Of a stretch of DNA of 64,000 nt, positions 1 to 8,164 are shown one piece after another. The stretch covers positions 16,126-80,125 of the forward strand of contig JBGTFE010000074.1 of the NCBI GenBank assembly GCA_041747435.1. The letters are read 5' to 3'. Source of the DNA: JBGTFE01 sp041747435. Lineage in GTDB: Bacteria > Acidobacteriota > Blastocatellia > Pyrinomonadales > Pyrinomonadaceae. The notes under the pieces were generated by a model. That model ran no database searches, had not been told where the DNA came from, and saw only the letters and a program-made list of their open reading frames with translations. Numbering within the stretch: position 1 is the stretch's first letter; every line of letters starts with the position of its first letter. Made by a program: the position numbers and the translations under genes.

Positions 1-73
1 TTTCTTGGCGCGGATTCAGAATTTGAAAAGTTTCGGCGTAAATTTGTTTCAACTGCTCCAGTTCGCAGGGCAT
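1..73 (-). CDS. Start of an unidentified gene divergent from hrcA (partial)
   Basis: An open frame starts with ATG at base 73 on the minus strand and runs off the window edge without a stop. It gives about 24 residues beginning MPCELEQLKQIYAETFQILN. The stretch is hydrophilic and looks helical, with no recognisable domain. It is divergent from hrcA, so the 118-base gap between the two starts should hold promoters for both. Only the N-terminus is visible, so no function can be given, and a spurious short frame cannot be excluded. Confidence 0.4.
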   Translation of the reverse strand, partial: MPCELEQLKQIYAETFQILNPRQE

Positions 74-105
74 AACAGTGTTTTTCAGAGTTTAACTAAT
101 AATTC

Positions 106-135
106 TTGACAGTTTAGACCATAAAATGCTATTCA
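106..135 (+). promoter_or_regulatory. Possible promoter of the hrcA operon
   Basis: A perfect -35 hexamer TTGACA lies at 106-111. A weak -10 candidate (TATTCA at 130-135, 18-base spacer) follows. TAAAAT at 122-127 is a better hexamer but too close. No CIRCE inverted repeat (TTAGCACTC-N9-GAGTGCTAA), the usual HrcA operator, is visible between here and the start. The only nearby symmetry is a short GAAGC/GCTTC pair around 147-160. Confidence 0.4.
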
Positions 136-191
136 ATTTAAAGTGAAGCATATCGCTTCCGCGGTTTCGCTTCAATCCCACGTGAGAAAAA

Positions 192-1322
192 ATGCCTGTC
201 CGCGATTTGAGCTCAAAATCCGATATTCGATCAGATGTTCCGGATGTTCGCGGACAAATCATTCTTTCCGCCATCATCAATGAACATCTCGTGACAGGCG
301 AACCTGTCGGCTCAAAAAGCGTATCGCAAAAATTCGCGAATGCTTCCGGGCTAAGTTCGGCGACGATTCGGAATGTGATGGGCGAGCTCGAGGAAATCGG
401 CTTGCTCGAACAGCCGCATACTTCCGCCGGGCGAGTTCCTACGGACAAAGGCTACCGGTTTTTTGTTGACAATTTGATGGGTGTTTTGAGTCTTTCGGAT
501 GACGATCTGCACCTGATAAACAACAAATTCGGCTTACGCGAGCCGGAATTACCGGAAACGCCTGATCGCATTTTGGAGCGAACTTCCCAACTTCTTTCGG
601 TTCTTTCAAATAATATCGGGATTGTCGTTTCGCCTTCTCTCGCAAAGGATCGGCTTCAGCACATTGAGTTTGTCAATCTTTCGGACAAACGCATTCTGGT
701 TATAATGGTTTCCGCGCCGAATATCGTGCACCACAAAATAATCCGGCTCAAGGAAACATTCTCAAACGATGAGCTCGACCGCACGGCGCGTTACCTGAAT
801 GCGCGTTTTAGCGGAAAGAGCTTAGCGGAAATTCGGGCGGAAATTTTGAAATTGATGCACGAAGAAACCGCGCTTTTTGACAAACTGCTGCAAACCGCGA
901 TGATCCTTTGCTCGCAAAGTATCGAAAGCGAGGACGCAACTCAAGGCGAAGTTTATATCGACGGAACGTCAAATATTTTGACGAAACGCGATTTCGCTGA
1001 CCTTGAACGCCTTCGCGAGTTGCTTCGTATGATCGAGGAAAAATCGCGTCTTGTGCAAATTTTAACCGGCTGCATCGAACGCGATCCGTCGATTAAAAGC
1101 GATGTGCAGGTGATCATCGGAAGCGAAAATTCCGCTCCATCGATGCAAAACTGCACGTTGATAACAGCGCCTTACCGCATCGGCAGCGGCGAAGCGATCG
1201 GCACTCTAAGCGTTCTCGGTCCGACGCGGATCGAGTATGCGAGAATGATCTCGATCGTCAGCTACGTCGCTCGGGTGATGGAAAAAGTAATGTCGAAGGA
1301 TTATCCAAAATCCGGCTTATAG
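192..1322 (+). CDS. hrcA: Heat-inducible transcription repressor HrcA
   Basis: HrcA represses class I heat-shock genes by binding CIRCE operators and is kept active by GroEL. The 376-residue protein has the family layout: an N-terminal winged helix, with the conserved stretch around residues 55-93 (SSATIRNVMGELEEIG, then HTSAGRVPTDKGYRFF), followed by a GAF-like dimerisation region. It is slightly longer than the usual 340-350 residues because of about 15 extra N-terminal residues. It heads hrcA-grpE-dnaK-dnaJ, and grpE begins 8 bases after its stop. No Shine-Dalgarno sequence is obvious before the ATG. The absence of a recognisable CIRCE upstream leaves its mode of autoregulation open. Confidence 0.95.
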   Translation: MPVRDLSSKSDIRSDVPDVRGQIILSAIINEHLVTGEPVGSKSVSQKFANASGLSSATIRNVMGELEEIGLLEQPHTSAGRVPTDKGYRFFVDNLMGVLSLSDDDLHLINNKFGLREPELPETPDRILERTSQLLSVLSNNIGIVVSPSLAKDRLQHIEFVNLSDKRILVIMVSAPNIVHHKIIRLKETFSNDELDRTARYLNARFSGKSLAEIRAEILKLMHEETALFDKLLQTAMILCSQSIESEDATQGEVYIDGTSNILTKRDFADLERLRELLRMIEEKSRLVQILTGCIERDPSIKSDVQVIIGSENSAPSMQNCTLITAPYRIGSGEAIGTLSVLGPTRIEYARMISIVSYVARVMEKVMSKDYPKSGL

Positions 1323-1330
1323 ACAAAAAA

Positions 1331-2209
1331 ATGAACTCCAGCAAAAACCAAAAAAAAGCCAAACAAGATTCAAAGGAATTTGAATTTGACGAGTCCACGT
1401 CGCTCGACGATTTTATCAAAGAGCTCGAGGCAAAAGAGAAAGATCTTCACATTTCGTCGGAAATGGTCATCGAGATCGGTGAGCCCGATTTTGACGAAAA
1501 TGTCCCCAAATTTGTAAGTTCCGAGTTTGCGGCGGACGGCGCAAGCAACGGAGCTTCGAAGCTGGCGATCGACGGACTAAAAAATGAAGTTTCAGAGCTG
1601 CAGGCGCAAATTTCAAAGGCGGAAAATGAAAGAGCCGATCTAATGAATTTGATCAACCGGCGGCAGCTTGACTTTGAGAATTACAAAAAACGCATCGAGC
1701 GCGAAAGAGGCGATACGTTTCTCAATCAATTGAGTAATCTGGCAGGTCAAATGCTGCCGGTTTTGGACAATATGCACCGCGCGCTCGATTCGGTTGCGGG
1801 TTTTTCGGACGGCGAAATGAAGGATTTCCGGCACTTCTTTGACGGAATCGTTCTCGTCAACCAGCAATTGAACGAAGTTCTCGCGGAAATGGGCGTTCAG
1901 CCGATCGCCTCTGTCGGCGAGCGTTTTGATCCGCATTTTCACGAAGCCGTCGCGACTGACGACACCGACGAGTTTGAACCGAATACGATTACGGCTGAGC
2001 TACTCCGCGGCTACCGAATCGACGATAAGGTCGTTCGCGCAGCGATGGTGCGAGTTGCATCTTCCGCAAAATTGGTCCCGACGGATGAAATTCGGACCGA
2101 GGAAGTTCCAGCGGAAGAACCTTCGTTTGAAGAAACTCCGATGGAAGAGACTCGCGTGGGCGAAACCGATGTTGACACAGCGGAATTGGCAGCCATCGAA
2201 GACGAATAA
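1331..2209 (+). CDS. grpE: GrpE, nucleotide exchange factor for DnaK
   Basis: GrpE releases ADP from DnaK and acts as a thermosensor of the chaperone cycle. The 292-residue protein has an acidic, probably disordered N-terminus (1-80), a long coiled coil (about 85-125), and the C-terminal beta domain with the GrpE signature at about 199-242 (RFDPHFHEAVA ... LLRGYRIDDKVVRAAMVRV). After residue 250 comes a tail of about 40 residues rich in Glu with TEE/PAEE/MEET-like units, not part of the core fold. Typical GrpE proteins are 180-220 residues, so both ends are extended. It sits between hrcA (8-base gap) and dnaK (44-base gap) in one operon. Confidence 0.95.
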   Translation: MNSSKNQKKAKQDSKEFEFDESTSLDDFIKELEAKEKDLHISSEMVIEIGEPDFDENVPKFVSSEFAADGASNGASKLAIDGLKNEVSELQAQISKAENERADLMNLINRRQLDFENYKKRIERERGDTFLNQLSNLAGQMLPVLDNMHRALDSVAGFSDGEMKDFRHFFDGIVLVNQQLNEVLAEMGVQPIASVGERFDPHFHEAVATDDTDEFEPNTITAELLRGYRIDDKVVRAAMVRVASSAKLVPTDEIRTEEVPAEEPSFEETPMEETRVGETDVDTAELAAIEDE

Positions 2210-2253
2210 AGAACTTTCTTCTCCCGATCTATTAAAATTCTCCAGGAAAATAT

Positions 2254-4059
2254 ATGAGTAAAGTCATTGGAATCGATTTGGGAACGACAAACTGCTGTGT
2301 TTCGGTTTTAGAAGGCGGCACGGTGCAAATCATCTCGAACAAAGAAGGCGGACGCACAACGCCTTCTGTTGTCGGTTTTACCGAAAAAGGCGAACGCCTG
2401 GTCGGGCAGATCGCGAAACGCCAGGCTGTCACCAACGCCGCGAACACGCTTTATGCGGTGAAACGTCTCATCGGACGAAAGTTCGATTCGCCGGAAGTCG
2501 AAAAAATGCGCGAAACGGTTCCGTTTGAGATCGTCGAAGCGCCGAACGGCGACGCGCACATCAAGGTTCTCGAGCGCGTTTACAGTCCGCCGGAAATTTC
2601 AGCCATCGTTCTCCAAAGATTAAAGCTCGCGGCGGAAGAATTTCTCGGCGATAAGATAAACGAAGCGATCGTGACCGTTCCTGCATATTTTGACGACATG
2701 CAGCGCCAGGCGACGCGCGATGCCGGAAAGATCGCGGGACTTGAAGTCGAGCGCATCATCAACGAGCCGACGGCAGCCGCGCTCGCATACGGTTTCGACA
2801 AGCAGAAAAACGAACGCGTCGCGGTTTACGACCTCGGCGGCGGCACGTTCGATATCACGATCCTCGAGATAAACGACGGCGTTTTTGAAGTTTTGGCGAC
2901 GTCCGGCAACACATTTCTCGGCGGCGAAGATTTCGATCAGCGAATCATAAATTGGCTGGTTGAAAAGTTTAAGGACGAAAACCACGTCGAGCTCCGCGAA
3001 GATCGGCTCGCGCTTCAAAGACTAAAAGAAGCGGCGGAACGCGCCAAATGCGAGCTTTCTTCCGTAATGGAAACCACGATAAACCTGCCGTTCATCGCGG
3101 CTGACGCAAGCGGACCCAAACATATCAACTGCGTTTTGACACGCGCCAAATTTGAAGAATTGGTGAACGATCTTGTCGAATCTTCGGTCGAGCCGTGTCA
3201 GAAAGCTCTTTGGGATGCGAAGCTTCAACCGAGTGATATCGACAAAGTAATTCTCGTCGGCGGACAAACTCGCTCGCCGCTTATTACAAAGACGGTGACT
3301 GAAGTTTTCGGCAAAGAGCCGTCGGCTGAGATCAATCCCGACGAAGTCGTGGCGATGGGCGCGGCGATTCAGGGCGGCGTTTTGACCGGCGACGTGAAAG
3401 ACATCATTCTGCTCGACGTTTTGCCGCTTTCGCTCGGATTAGAAACGCGCGGCGGGTTGTTTGTAAAATTGATCTCGCGCAATTCCACGATCCCGCTCAA
3501 AAATACGATGACCTTTACGACGGTCGTTGACAATCAGCAATCGGTCGAAATTCATATTTTGCAGGGCGAACGCGAAGTAGTTACCGGCAATCGCAGTCTC
3601 GCGAAATTCGAGCTTGTCGGCATTCCGCCGGCGCCGCGCGGCGTTCCGCAGATCGATGTCGCTTTCGAAGTTGATGCCAACGGTATCGTCAATGTTTCCG
3701 CAAAGGACAAAATGACCGGGCTCGAACAGGCTACGCAGATCACGCCTTCGTCGGGTTTGGCGCCGGACGAGATCGACCGGCTCATTATGGAAGCGGAAAA
3801 TTCCGTCGAGACCGACCGGCACGAGAAAGAAATGATAATGCAGCGCAATCGTCTGGAATCTTTGATAAAGAACACGCGCGCCTCGATGGTCGAATTCGGC
3901 AAAACGCTGCCGCTCGAACAGCAACAGGAGATCAACGGCATTCTTAACGCGGCGGAAGAGAATCTTCAATCTGACGAAAACGTATTGCTGCAGGAATTGC
4001 TCACAAAGGTCGAACAAGCCGGAAATGCTCTTAGCGAAGCCCTGATGACGACGGTTTAG
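2254..4059 (+). CDS. dnaK: Hsp70 chaperone DnaK with a shortened C-terminus
   Basis: DnaK is the ATP-dependent Hsp70 that binds unfolded peptides with DnaJ and GrpE. The ATPase domain shows IGIDLGTTNCCVSVLEGG at the N-terminus, the phosphate-2 motif VYDLGGGTFDITIL (about 190-204) and ILVGGQTRSP. The linker region DIILLDVLPLSLGLETRGG and the beta-sandwich substrate domain follow. The protein is 601 residues, below the usual 610-640. It ends in LSEALMTTV with no acidic, disordered tail of the DAEFEEV type found in most bacterial DnaK. The lid helices are present. Its place after hrcA and grpE argues for the main chaperone, though a paralogue specialised by tail loss is possible. Confidence 0.93.
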   Translation: MSKVIGIDLGTTNCCVSVLEGGTVQIISNKEGGRTTPSVVGFTEKGERLVGQIAKRQAVTNAANTLYAVKRLIGRKFDSPEVEKMRETVPFEIVEAPNGDAHIKVLERVYSPPEISAIVLQRLKLAAEEFLGDKINEAIVTVPAYFDDMQRQATRDAGKIAGLEVERIINEPTAAALAYGFDKQKNERVAVYDLGGGTFDITILEINDGVFEVLATSGNTFLGGEDFDQRIINWLVEKFKDENHVELREDRLALQRLKEAAERAKCELSSVMETTINLPFIAADASGPKHINCVLTRAKFEELVNDLVESSVEPCQKALWDAKLQPSDIDKVILVGGQTRSPLITKTVTEVFGKEPSAEINPDEVVAMGAAIQGGVLTGDVKDIILLDVLPLSLGLETRGGLFVKLISRNSTIPLKNTMTFTTVVDNQQSVEIHILQGEREVVTGNRSLAKFELVGIPPAPRGVPQIDVAFEVDANGIVNVSAKDKMTGLEQATQITPSSGLAPDEIDRLIMEAENSVETDRHEKEMIMQRNRLESLIKNTRASMVEFGKTLPLEQQQEINGILNAAEENLQSDENVLLQELLTKVEQAGNALSEALMTTV

Positions 4060-4071
4060 GTCTTAAATTAC

Positions 4072-4194
4072 GAGCGCGGACGCCATCGTCCGCATTTTGC
4101 GCGTGAGCGCAAAACGTCAGGGCAAACGCAAAGAGTCGTTTGGGACAAATGCATTTACGTCGCGCGACGTTGGCGGACGAGGGCGTCCGCGCTC
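4072..4194. repeat. REPIN-like inverted repeat between dnaK and dnaJ
   Basis: Two 22-base arms face each other: GAGCGCGGACGCCATCGTCC.. at 4072-4093 and its near-perfect reverse complement at 4173-4194 (21 of 22 bases match). About 79 bases lie between them. Each arm is itself partly palindromic (GCGGACG...CGTCCGC), the architecture of paired REP elements. The element fills most of the 215-base dnaK-dnaJ gap. It may form a large stem in the operon mRNA and alter dnaJ expression; that effect is inference. Confidence 0.7.
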
Positions 4195-4274
4195 CAAGTC
4201 AGACTTGAAAAAAAACACATCTTATCGCAGAATTATACTTCGCTGGTTCATTCGTTTGGGCTGGCGTTTGATTT

Positions 4275-5387
4275 ATGGCTAAGAGAGATTACTACGAAAT
4301 TTTGGGTGTTTCGCGCACAGCTACCGAAGTTGAGATAAAAGCGGCGTACCGGAAGCTCGCGATCAAACATCACCCGGACAAAAATCCCGACGATCACACA
4401 TCGGAGGAAAAATTCAAGGAAGCCGCCGAGGCATATTCGGTGCTTTCCGATTCACAAAAGCGCGCGGCTTACGACCGTTTCGGTCATGCAGGCGTTGGCG
4501 CGGGCGCTGCCGGCGGCGGATTCGATCCGGGATTTTCCAATATCGAAGACATTTTCGATCTTTTCGGTTTCGGCGATATGTTCGGCGGGCAGCGCGGTTC
4601 TCGCTCGCGAAGCGCGGCGCAGCGCGGAGCCGATTTGCGTTACGATCTGGAGATAACCTTGGAAGAAGCCGCGACCGGAAAAGATGAAAAACTGCGAATT
4701 CCGCGTTTGGAAAAATGCGGCGGGTGCAAAGGCAAAGGCGCGGAAGAAGGAAGCGAGCCTGAAACCTGTATCACCTGCGCCGGCAGCGGGCAAACGCGCT
4801 ATCAACAGGGCTTTTTCTCAGTCATGCGCACGTGCCCGAACTGCAGCGGCACGGGACAAATAATCAAAAATCCGTGCAAAAAATGCCGCGGCGCCGGACG
4901 CGTCGAAAAGGAAAAGAATCTCGAGATCACAATACCCGCCGGAGTCGAAACGGGTTCGCGTCTGCGCGTTAACGGCGAGGGCGAAGCCGGAACGCACGGC
5001 GGACCCGTCGGCGATCTTTACGTCGTCATTCACGTCGCCGAGCACGAAATGTTCGAGCGCCAGGGCGCGAATTTATATCTCGCGGCGCCGATCACATTCG
5101 GTCAAGCCGCGCTCGGAGCGGAGATAAAAGTAAAAACTCTGGATGGCGAGGAAGACCTGAAAATTCCCGCCGGAACGCAAACCGGCACCGTCTTTCGTCT
5201 CAAATCGCAGGGAATGCCCGTACTCGGCGGACGCGGACGCGGCGACCTCTTCGTCGCCGTCACGCTCATCACGCCGAAAACTTTAACAAAAGAACAAAGA
5301 AAATTATTAGAACAGCTCGCCGAGATCGAAGACTTCGACTTTCAGGACGAAGGCTGGATGGATAAGGTCCGGAATATTTTCGGGTAA
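4275..5387 (+). CDS. dnaJ: Chaperone DnaJ (Hsp40, type I)
   Basis: DnaJ stimulates DnaK ATPase activity and delivers unfolded clients. The 370-residue protein has the J domain with HPD at 33-35, a Gly/Phe-rich linker (about 75-110, including FDPGFSNIEDIFDLFGFGDM), and four zinc-binding CxxCxGxG repeats (CGGCKGKG, CITCAGSG, CPNCSGTG, CKKCRGAG). The C-terminal substrate domains follow, including GDLYVVIHV and GRGDLFV. Length and domain order are those of full type I DnaJ. It is the last gene of the heat-shock operon and is followed 12 bases later by a strong 27-bp inverted repeat that can terminate transcription. Confidence 0.96.
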   Translation: MAKRDYYEILGVSRTATEVEIKAAYRKLAIKHHPDKNPDDHTSEEKFKEAAEAYSVLSDSQKRAAYDRFGHAGVGAGAAGGGFDPGFSNIEDIFDLFGFGDMFGGQRGSRSRSAAQRGADLRYDLEITLEEAATGKDEKLRIPRLEKCGGCKGKGAEEGSEPETCITCAGSGQTRYQQGFFSVMRTCPNCSGTGQIIKNPCKKCRGAGRVEKEKNLEITIPAGVETGSRLRVNGEGEAGTHGGPVGDLYVVIHVAEHEMFERQGANLYLAAPITFGQAALGAEIKVKTLDGEEDLKIPAGTQTGTVFRLKSQGMPVLGGRGRGDLFVAVTLITPKTLTKEQRKLLEQLAEIEDFDFQDEGWMDKVRNIFG

Positions 5388-5398
5388 GATTTTTTTGT

Positions 5399-5473
5399 TG
5401 CAGAAGCCCGCACGGAGTAAGGGCGAAGTAACGATATCGCGAATGGCGCCCTTACTCCGTGCGGGCTTCTGCA
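5399..5473. terminator. Perfect 27-bp inverted repeat between convergent genes
   Basis: Arms at 5399-5425 and 5447-5473 are exact reverse complements (27 of 27), separated by 21 bases. The repeat lies between dnaJ (plus) and the minus-strand gene ending at 5476, where a bidirectional terminator is expected. It is far longer than a typical terminator stem and lacks a clear U tract. The arm contains GCACGGAGTAAGGGCG, which resembles repeats at about 23704 and 35489. It may therefore be a dispersed palindromic element doing a terminator's job. Confidence 0.6.
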
Positions 5474-5475
5474 GT

Positions 5476-6513
5476 CTATTGTCGAATTGTCCCGTTCGTT
5501 TCGCGGCACGGACGAGCACTAACCCAGCCCATTTCCAGTGCGCGATTTATTTCGCCGGCGAGTTTATCCACTGCATCGCGCCACGAAGTAAAAGGCGCTG
5601 CGCCGCTACTTGCAGAGAAAAGTATGCCTTTCCTTCCCAGTCCGATCACATCGGCAGAAGCAGTGATCCGCTGCGTGCCCTCGCCTGTCTGGCTGAAGAT
5701 CACATCGATATAGAGATTTGGCTTTAGTCCGCTGGCTTCTTGATAGATGATGTTTCGCGTGTTCCGGTTTAGGGTCTGCAAAATTCGCGCGGCTGCGACC
5801 GACGGTGCTTCGGGAAACTTCCAGACCGTATTTGCTGCGGGTTTTACGGTGGTCACGATGTTCAGCGTCGCATTGGAAATTCCGGGCAGGTCGTCGCAAG
5901 GCGGGGCGTTTTTGTTTTGCTTTGCCTGCTTGGATTTATTTTTCGGCAGATCCGACTTCGCTTTATTCTTTGCCAGATCGGCGGCGGCATAATACTTCGG
6001 TATTACATAGAATGCGACATAACAGGAGTTAGTATTTGGGTCTTGACAATAATAGGTCACCCGCACCGGATGGCTAGTAGCGAGCGTATGCCCGAAATCG
6101 CGCGGTGCGCCCATGTAGTCCTTATATCCGGACGGCGGAGAAATATCGTCCTTGAACTTCCATCCCGGCATCGCCAACGGCAAGGCGGCTTTGATTTCGT
6201 CAAATAATCTTTGCGCCTGAGCTGCGGATTGATCAAAGAGAGCACAGGAATAAGAAAGATCCGTAAAATCATCAAGACGGCAGTTTGTCGAATCGATGCC
6301 GGGAATGCCCACCTTTGCTTTCGCCTTTGTTCCGCCATATGTCGCCGGTTCCCATTTGCCGTCACGCAGCTTCTCAAATTTATCCGGACCGGCATTTATA
6401 ATCTTCTCCAATGCCTTTGCCATATCGCTGTTCTGTCCGAACAGGCTGCCTGGACCCGTACTAAGCGCCAGTATAAGCCCCAAAAACATAAGGTTCAATC
6501 TTTGCTTCCGCAT
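5476..6513 (-). CDS. Secreted protein of unknown function
   Basis: I do not recognise this family. The frame can be extended to a TTG at 6525, but GGAGGAG lies just 3 bases before the ATG at 6513 (MRKQRLNLMFLGLILALS), so 6513 is the better start, giving 345 residues. A hydrophobic segment of about 20 residues ends near GSLFGQ, a likely signal peptide for export. The mature part has four or more cysteines (NCRLDD, YSCALF, YYCQDP, SCYVAF, PPCDDL), suggesting disulphides. A Lys/Asn-rich linker follows about two-thirds along. It is monocistronic and convergent with dnaJ. Confidence 0.75.
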   Translation of the reverse strand: MRKQRLNLMFLGLILALSTGPGSLFGQNSDMAKALEKIINAGPDKFEKLRDGKWEPATYGGTKAKAKVGIPGIDSTNCRLDDFTDLSYSCALFDQSAAQAQRLFDEIKAALPLAMPGWKFKDDISPPSGYKDYMGAPRDFGHTLATSHPVRVTYYCQDPNTNSCYVAFYVIPKYYAAADLAKNKAKSDLPKNKSKQAKQNKNAPPCDDLPGISNATLNIVTTVKPAANTVWKFPEAPSVAAARILQTLNRNTRNIIYQEASGLKPNLYIDVIFSQTGEGTQRITASADVIGLGRKGILFSASSGAAPFTSWRDAVDKLAGEINRALEMGWVSARPCRETNGTIRQ

Positions 6514-6590
6514 AATCTCCTCCAATTATTTGTCAGATTTTTTCAGTAAATAATACTGCGAATGGCGCGAATGAGCAAGCAAAAATAATA

Positions 6591-6786
6591 GTTCGCGGAG
6601 CGAACGGCAGATCGTAGCCACAGGCGTAAGCCTGTGGTACGGCGTCCATCAAATCGCGAAGCCCGCGTAGCGGGCGGCAGAAATAAATCACACGTTTCTG
6701 TCACCCGCTAATGCGGGCTTTGTATCGTTGGCGCGCGTTTCCCCACGTTTCACGTGGGGCTATTATCTTTCACTCGCTTCGCGAGT
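6591..6786. repeat. Cluster of six short perfect hairpins
   Basis: Six distinct palindromes with 5-8 bp stems and 3-4 base loops lie within 196 bases: 6591-6605 (GTTCGC/GCGAAC), 6618-6637 (CCACAGGC/GCCTGTGG), 6661-6675 (GCCCGC/GCGGGC), 6704-6717 (CCCGC/GCGGG), 6741-6759 (CCCCACGT/ACGTGGGG) and 6772-6786 (ACTCGC/GCGAGT). They have different sequences, so this is not one tandem repeat. The last lies inside the 3' end of the O-antigen-ligase-like gene and encodes its final residues. A similar GTCTGC-GTA-GCAGAC hairpin occurs at 18021-18035. Confidence 0.75.
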
Positions 6787-8151
6787 TATTCTCACCGCGC
6801 GGCTACCGTTCGCAGACGGGTTGGTTTCGGTATTGGAGAGCCTTCCGACGCAAAGGAGCAAACCCATCAAAACCCATAGATGACGCGTGTCTTCGAATGA
6901 GCCGGTCAAACCTTGAAAGACGAACGCCGATAAAAATGCCAGGCTCAGCGCCGAATAAGCCGTCGACGGCAAATCGCGCGCGGTTTTTAGCCGGAATGAA
7001 TTGCGGAGGAAGTAAATTGCGATCGCCGTGAGCGAAAGCAGTCCGAAAATGCCGTTTTGCGCGGCGGCGCTGAGATACGTGTTGTGCGCATCGGTCAAAA
7101 GACTGACCGTGCCGTCGGTGTTTTGAAACAAAACGCGGCACACGGGCAAGCCCAAACCGTTTCCGAAGAAAAAGTTTCCGGCAAAGGTTTTCAACGCTTC
7201 GGTCCATACGAGAATTCGCGGCGAAGGATACAAAACGACGTCGAACAAGGGAAGCGAAAAGGAATACGGCGCGCTGGAATACGGAGCGAGCGCAATGCTG
7301 TTCAGCACGCAAAAGCAAATTGCGGCGGCGATCGCGCCGGCAAGACTCACCCGCGCGGCGAGTTTGTTTGAATCACGAAAAACGAACCAATACCATATAC
7401 CGACGAAAAGCAGAAACCCGCCGAGGCTCGACGAGATCGTGAAAAACGCGCAGAGCGCGATCAAAAAATAAAGGAACGAAAACAAAACTTTTCCGATCAG
7501 TTTTGCTCTTTCGGCAACAAAAAGCAGCGCCAGACTGACGGTGAGATAATTGCAAAACATACTCGCTGAAACGAAAGTCGACTGCAGGCGCGGGTAGTTG
7601 CCGACCGGAACGGCGCCGAAATCGTCAAGGGTGTAGCGAAGGAGCGAGGTTTGCGGCTCGACGTAAAAAAGAAGGATCGATACCGCGGCGATCGCGGCTG
7701 TTACGCAGGTTCCGGCAAGCCAGGCGAGAATTACGCGCTTGAAATCCTTTTCGTCCCGCACGAGGTTAAATGTCAAAACCGCAAGCCCGATCAAATAAGC
7801 ACCGCCTGAAAGTTTCACCGCGCTCGTTTGAAATTCGGGCGAAAAAATTGTCGAGAAAAACATCGCCGCAAAATAAAAGATCAAAAGCCAATAAAAACGG
7901 TGCCACCGGAATTTGAAATATCCGAGCAAAAGCCCGACAAACCAAAGCCCGGAAACCGCAACGAAAAGAATATCCGTCGCCGCGATTCGTTGAGATTTTA
8001 TATAGATCTGAAGTGAAACGAAGGAAAGTGAAAAAACAAGTAGGAGAAAACCGAGCCAAACGACTCGCGTCAGCAAAAAAGAAAGACCGGACGATCGCTC
8101 GTGGTTCGCCTGCCGCCCGGCTTTTTCGGAAATTGTTTCAGTTTCGCCCAT
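6763..8151 (-). CDS. O-antigen ligase/polymerase-like membrane protein
   Basis: This is a polytopic inner-membrane protein of 462 residues with about 11-12 hydrophobic segments starting near residue 28. Near residue 355 a long extracytoplasmic loop contains DAHNTYLSAAAQNGIFGLL, the His-Asn-x-Tyr ... Gly pattern of the Wzy_C/WaaL superfamily, which ligates or polymerises undecaprenyl-linked glycans on the periplasmic face. The usual Glu after the HNxYL motif is replaced by Gln. It starts 13 bases after the yqeY stop and is probably cotranscribed with it. Its last codons fall in a palindrome. Whether it is a ligase or a polymerase cannot be told from sequence alone. Confidence 0.8.
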   Translation of the reverse strand: MGETETISEKAGRQANHERSSGLSFLLTRVVWLGFLLLVFSLSFVSLQIYIKSQRIAATDILFVAVSGLWFVGLLLGYFKFRWHRFYWLLIFYFAAMFFSTIFSPEFQTSAVKLSGGAYLIGLAVLTFNLVRDEKDFKRVILAWLAGTCVTAAIAAVSILLFYVEPQTSLLRYTLDDFGAVPVGNYPRLQSTFVSASMFCNYLTVSLALLFVAERAKLIGKVLFSFLYFLIALCAFFTISSSLGGFLLFVGIWYWFVFRDSNKLAARVSLAGAIAAAICFCVLNSIALAPYSSAPYSFSLPLFDVVLYPSPRILVWTEALKTFAGNFFFGNGLGLPVCRVLFQNTDGTVSLLTDAHNTYLSAAAQNGIFGLLSLTAIAIYFLRNSFRLKTARDLPSTAYSALSLAFLSAFVFQGLTGSFEDTRHLWVLMGLLLCVGRLSNTETNPSANGSRAVRITREASER

Positions 8152-8164
8152 TTTATAGGCTCGA

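Noticed and set aside
4097..4282. 61-residue plus-strand frame between dnaK and dnaJ
   Set aside because: It runs through the REPIN-like inverted repeat, has no ribosome site and overlaps the dnaJ start.
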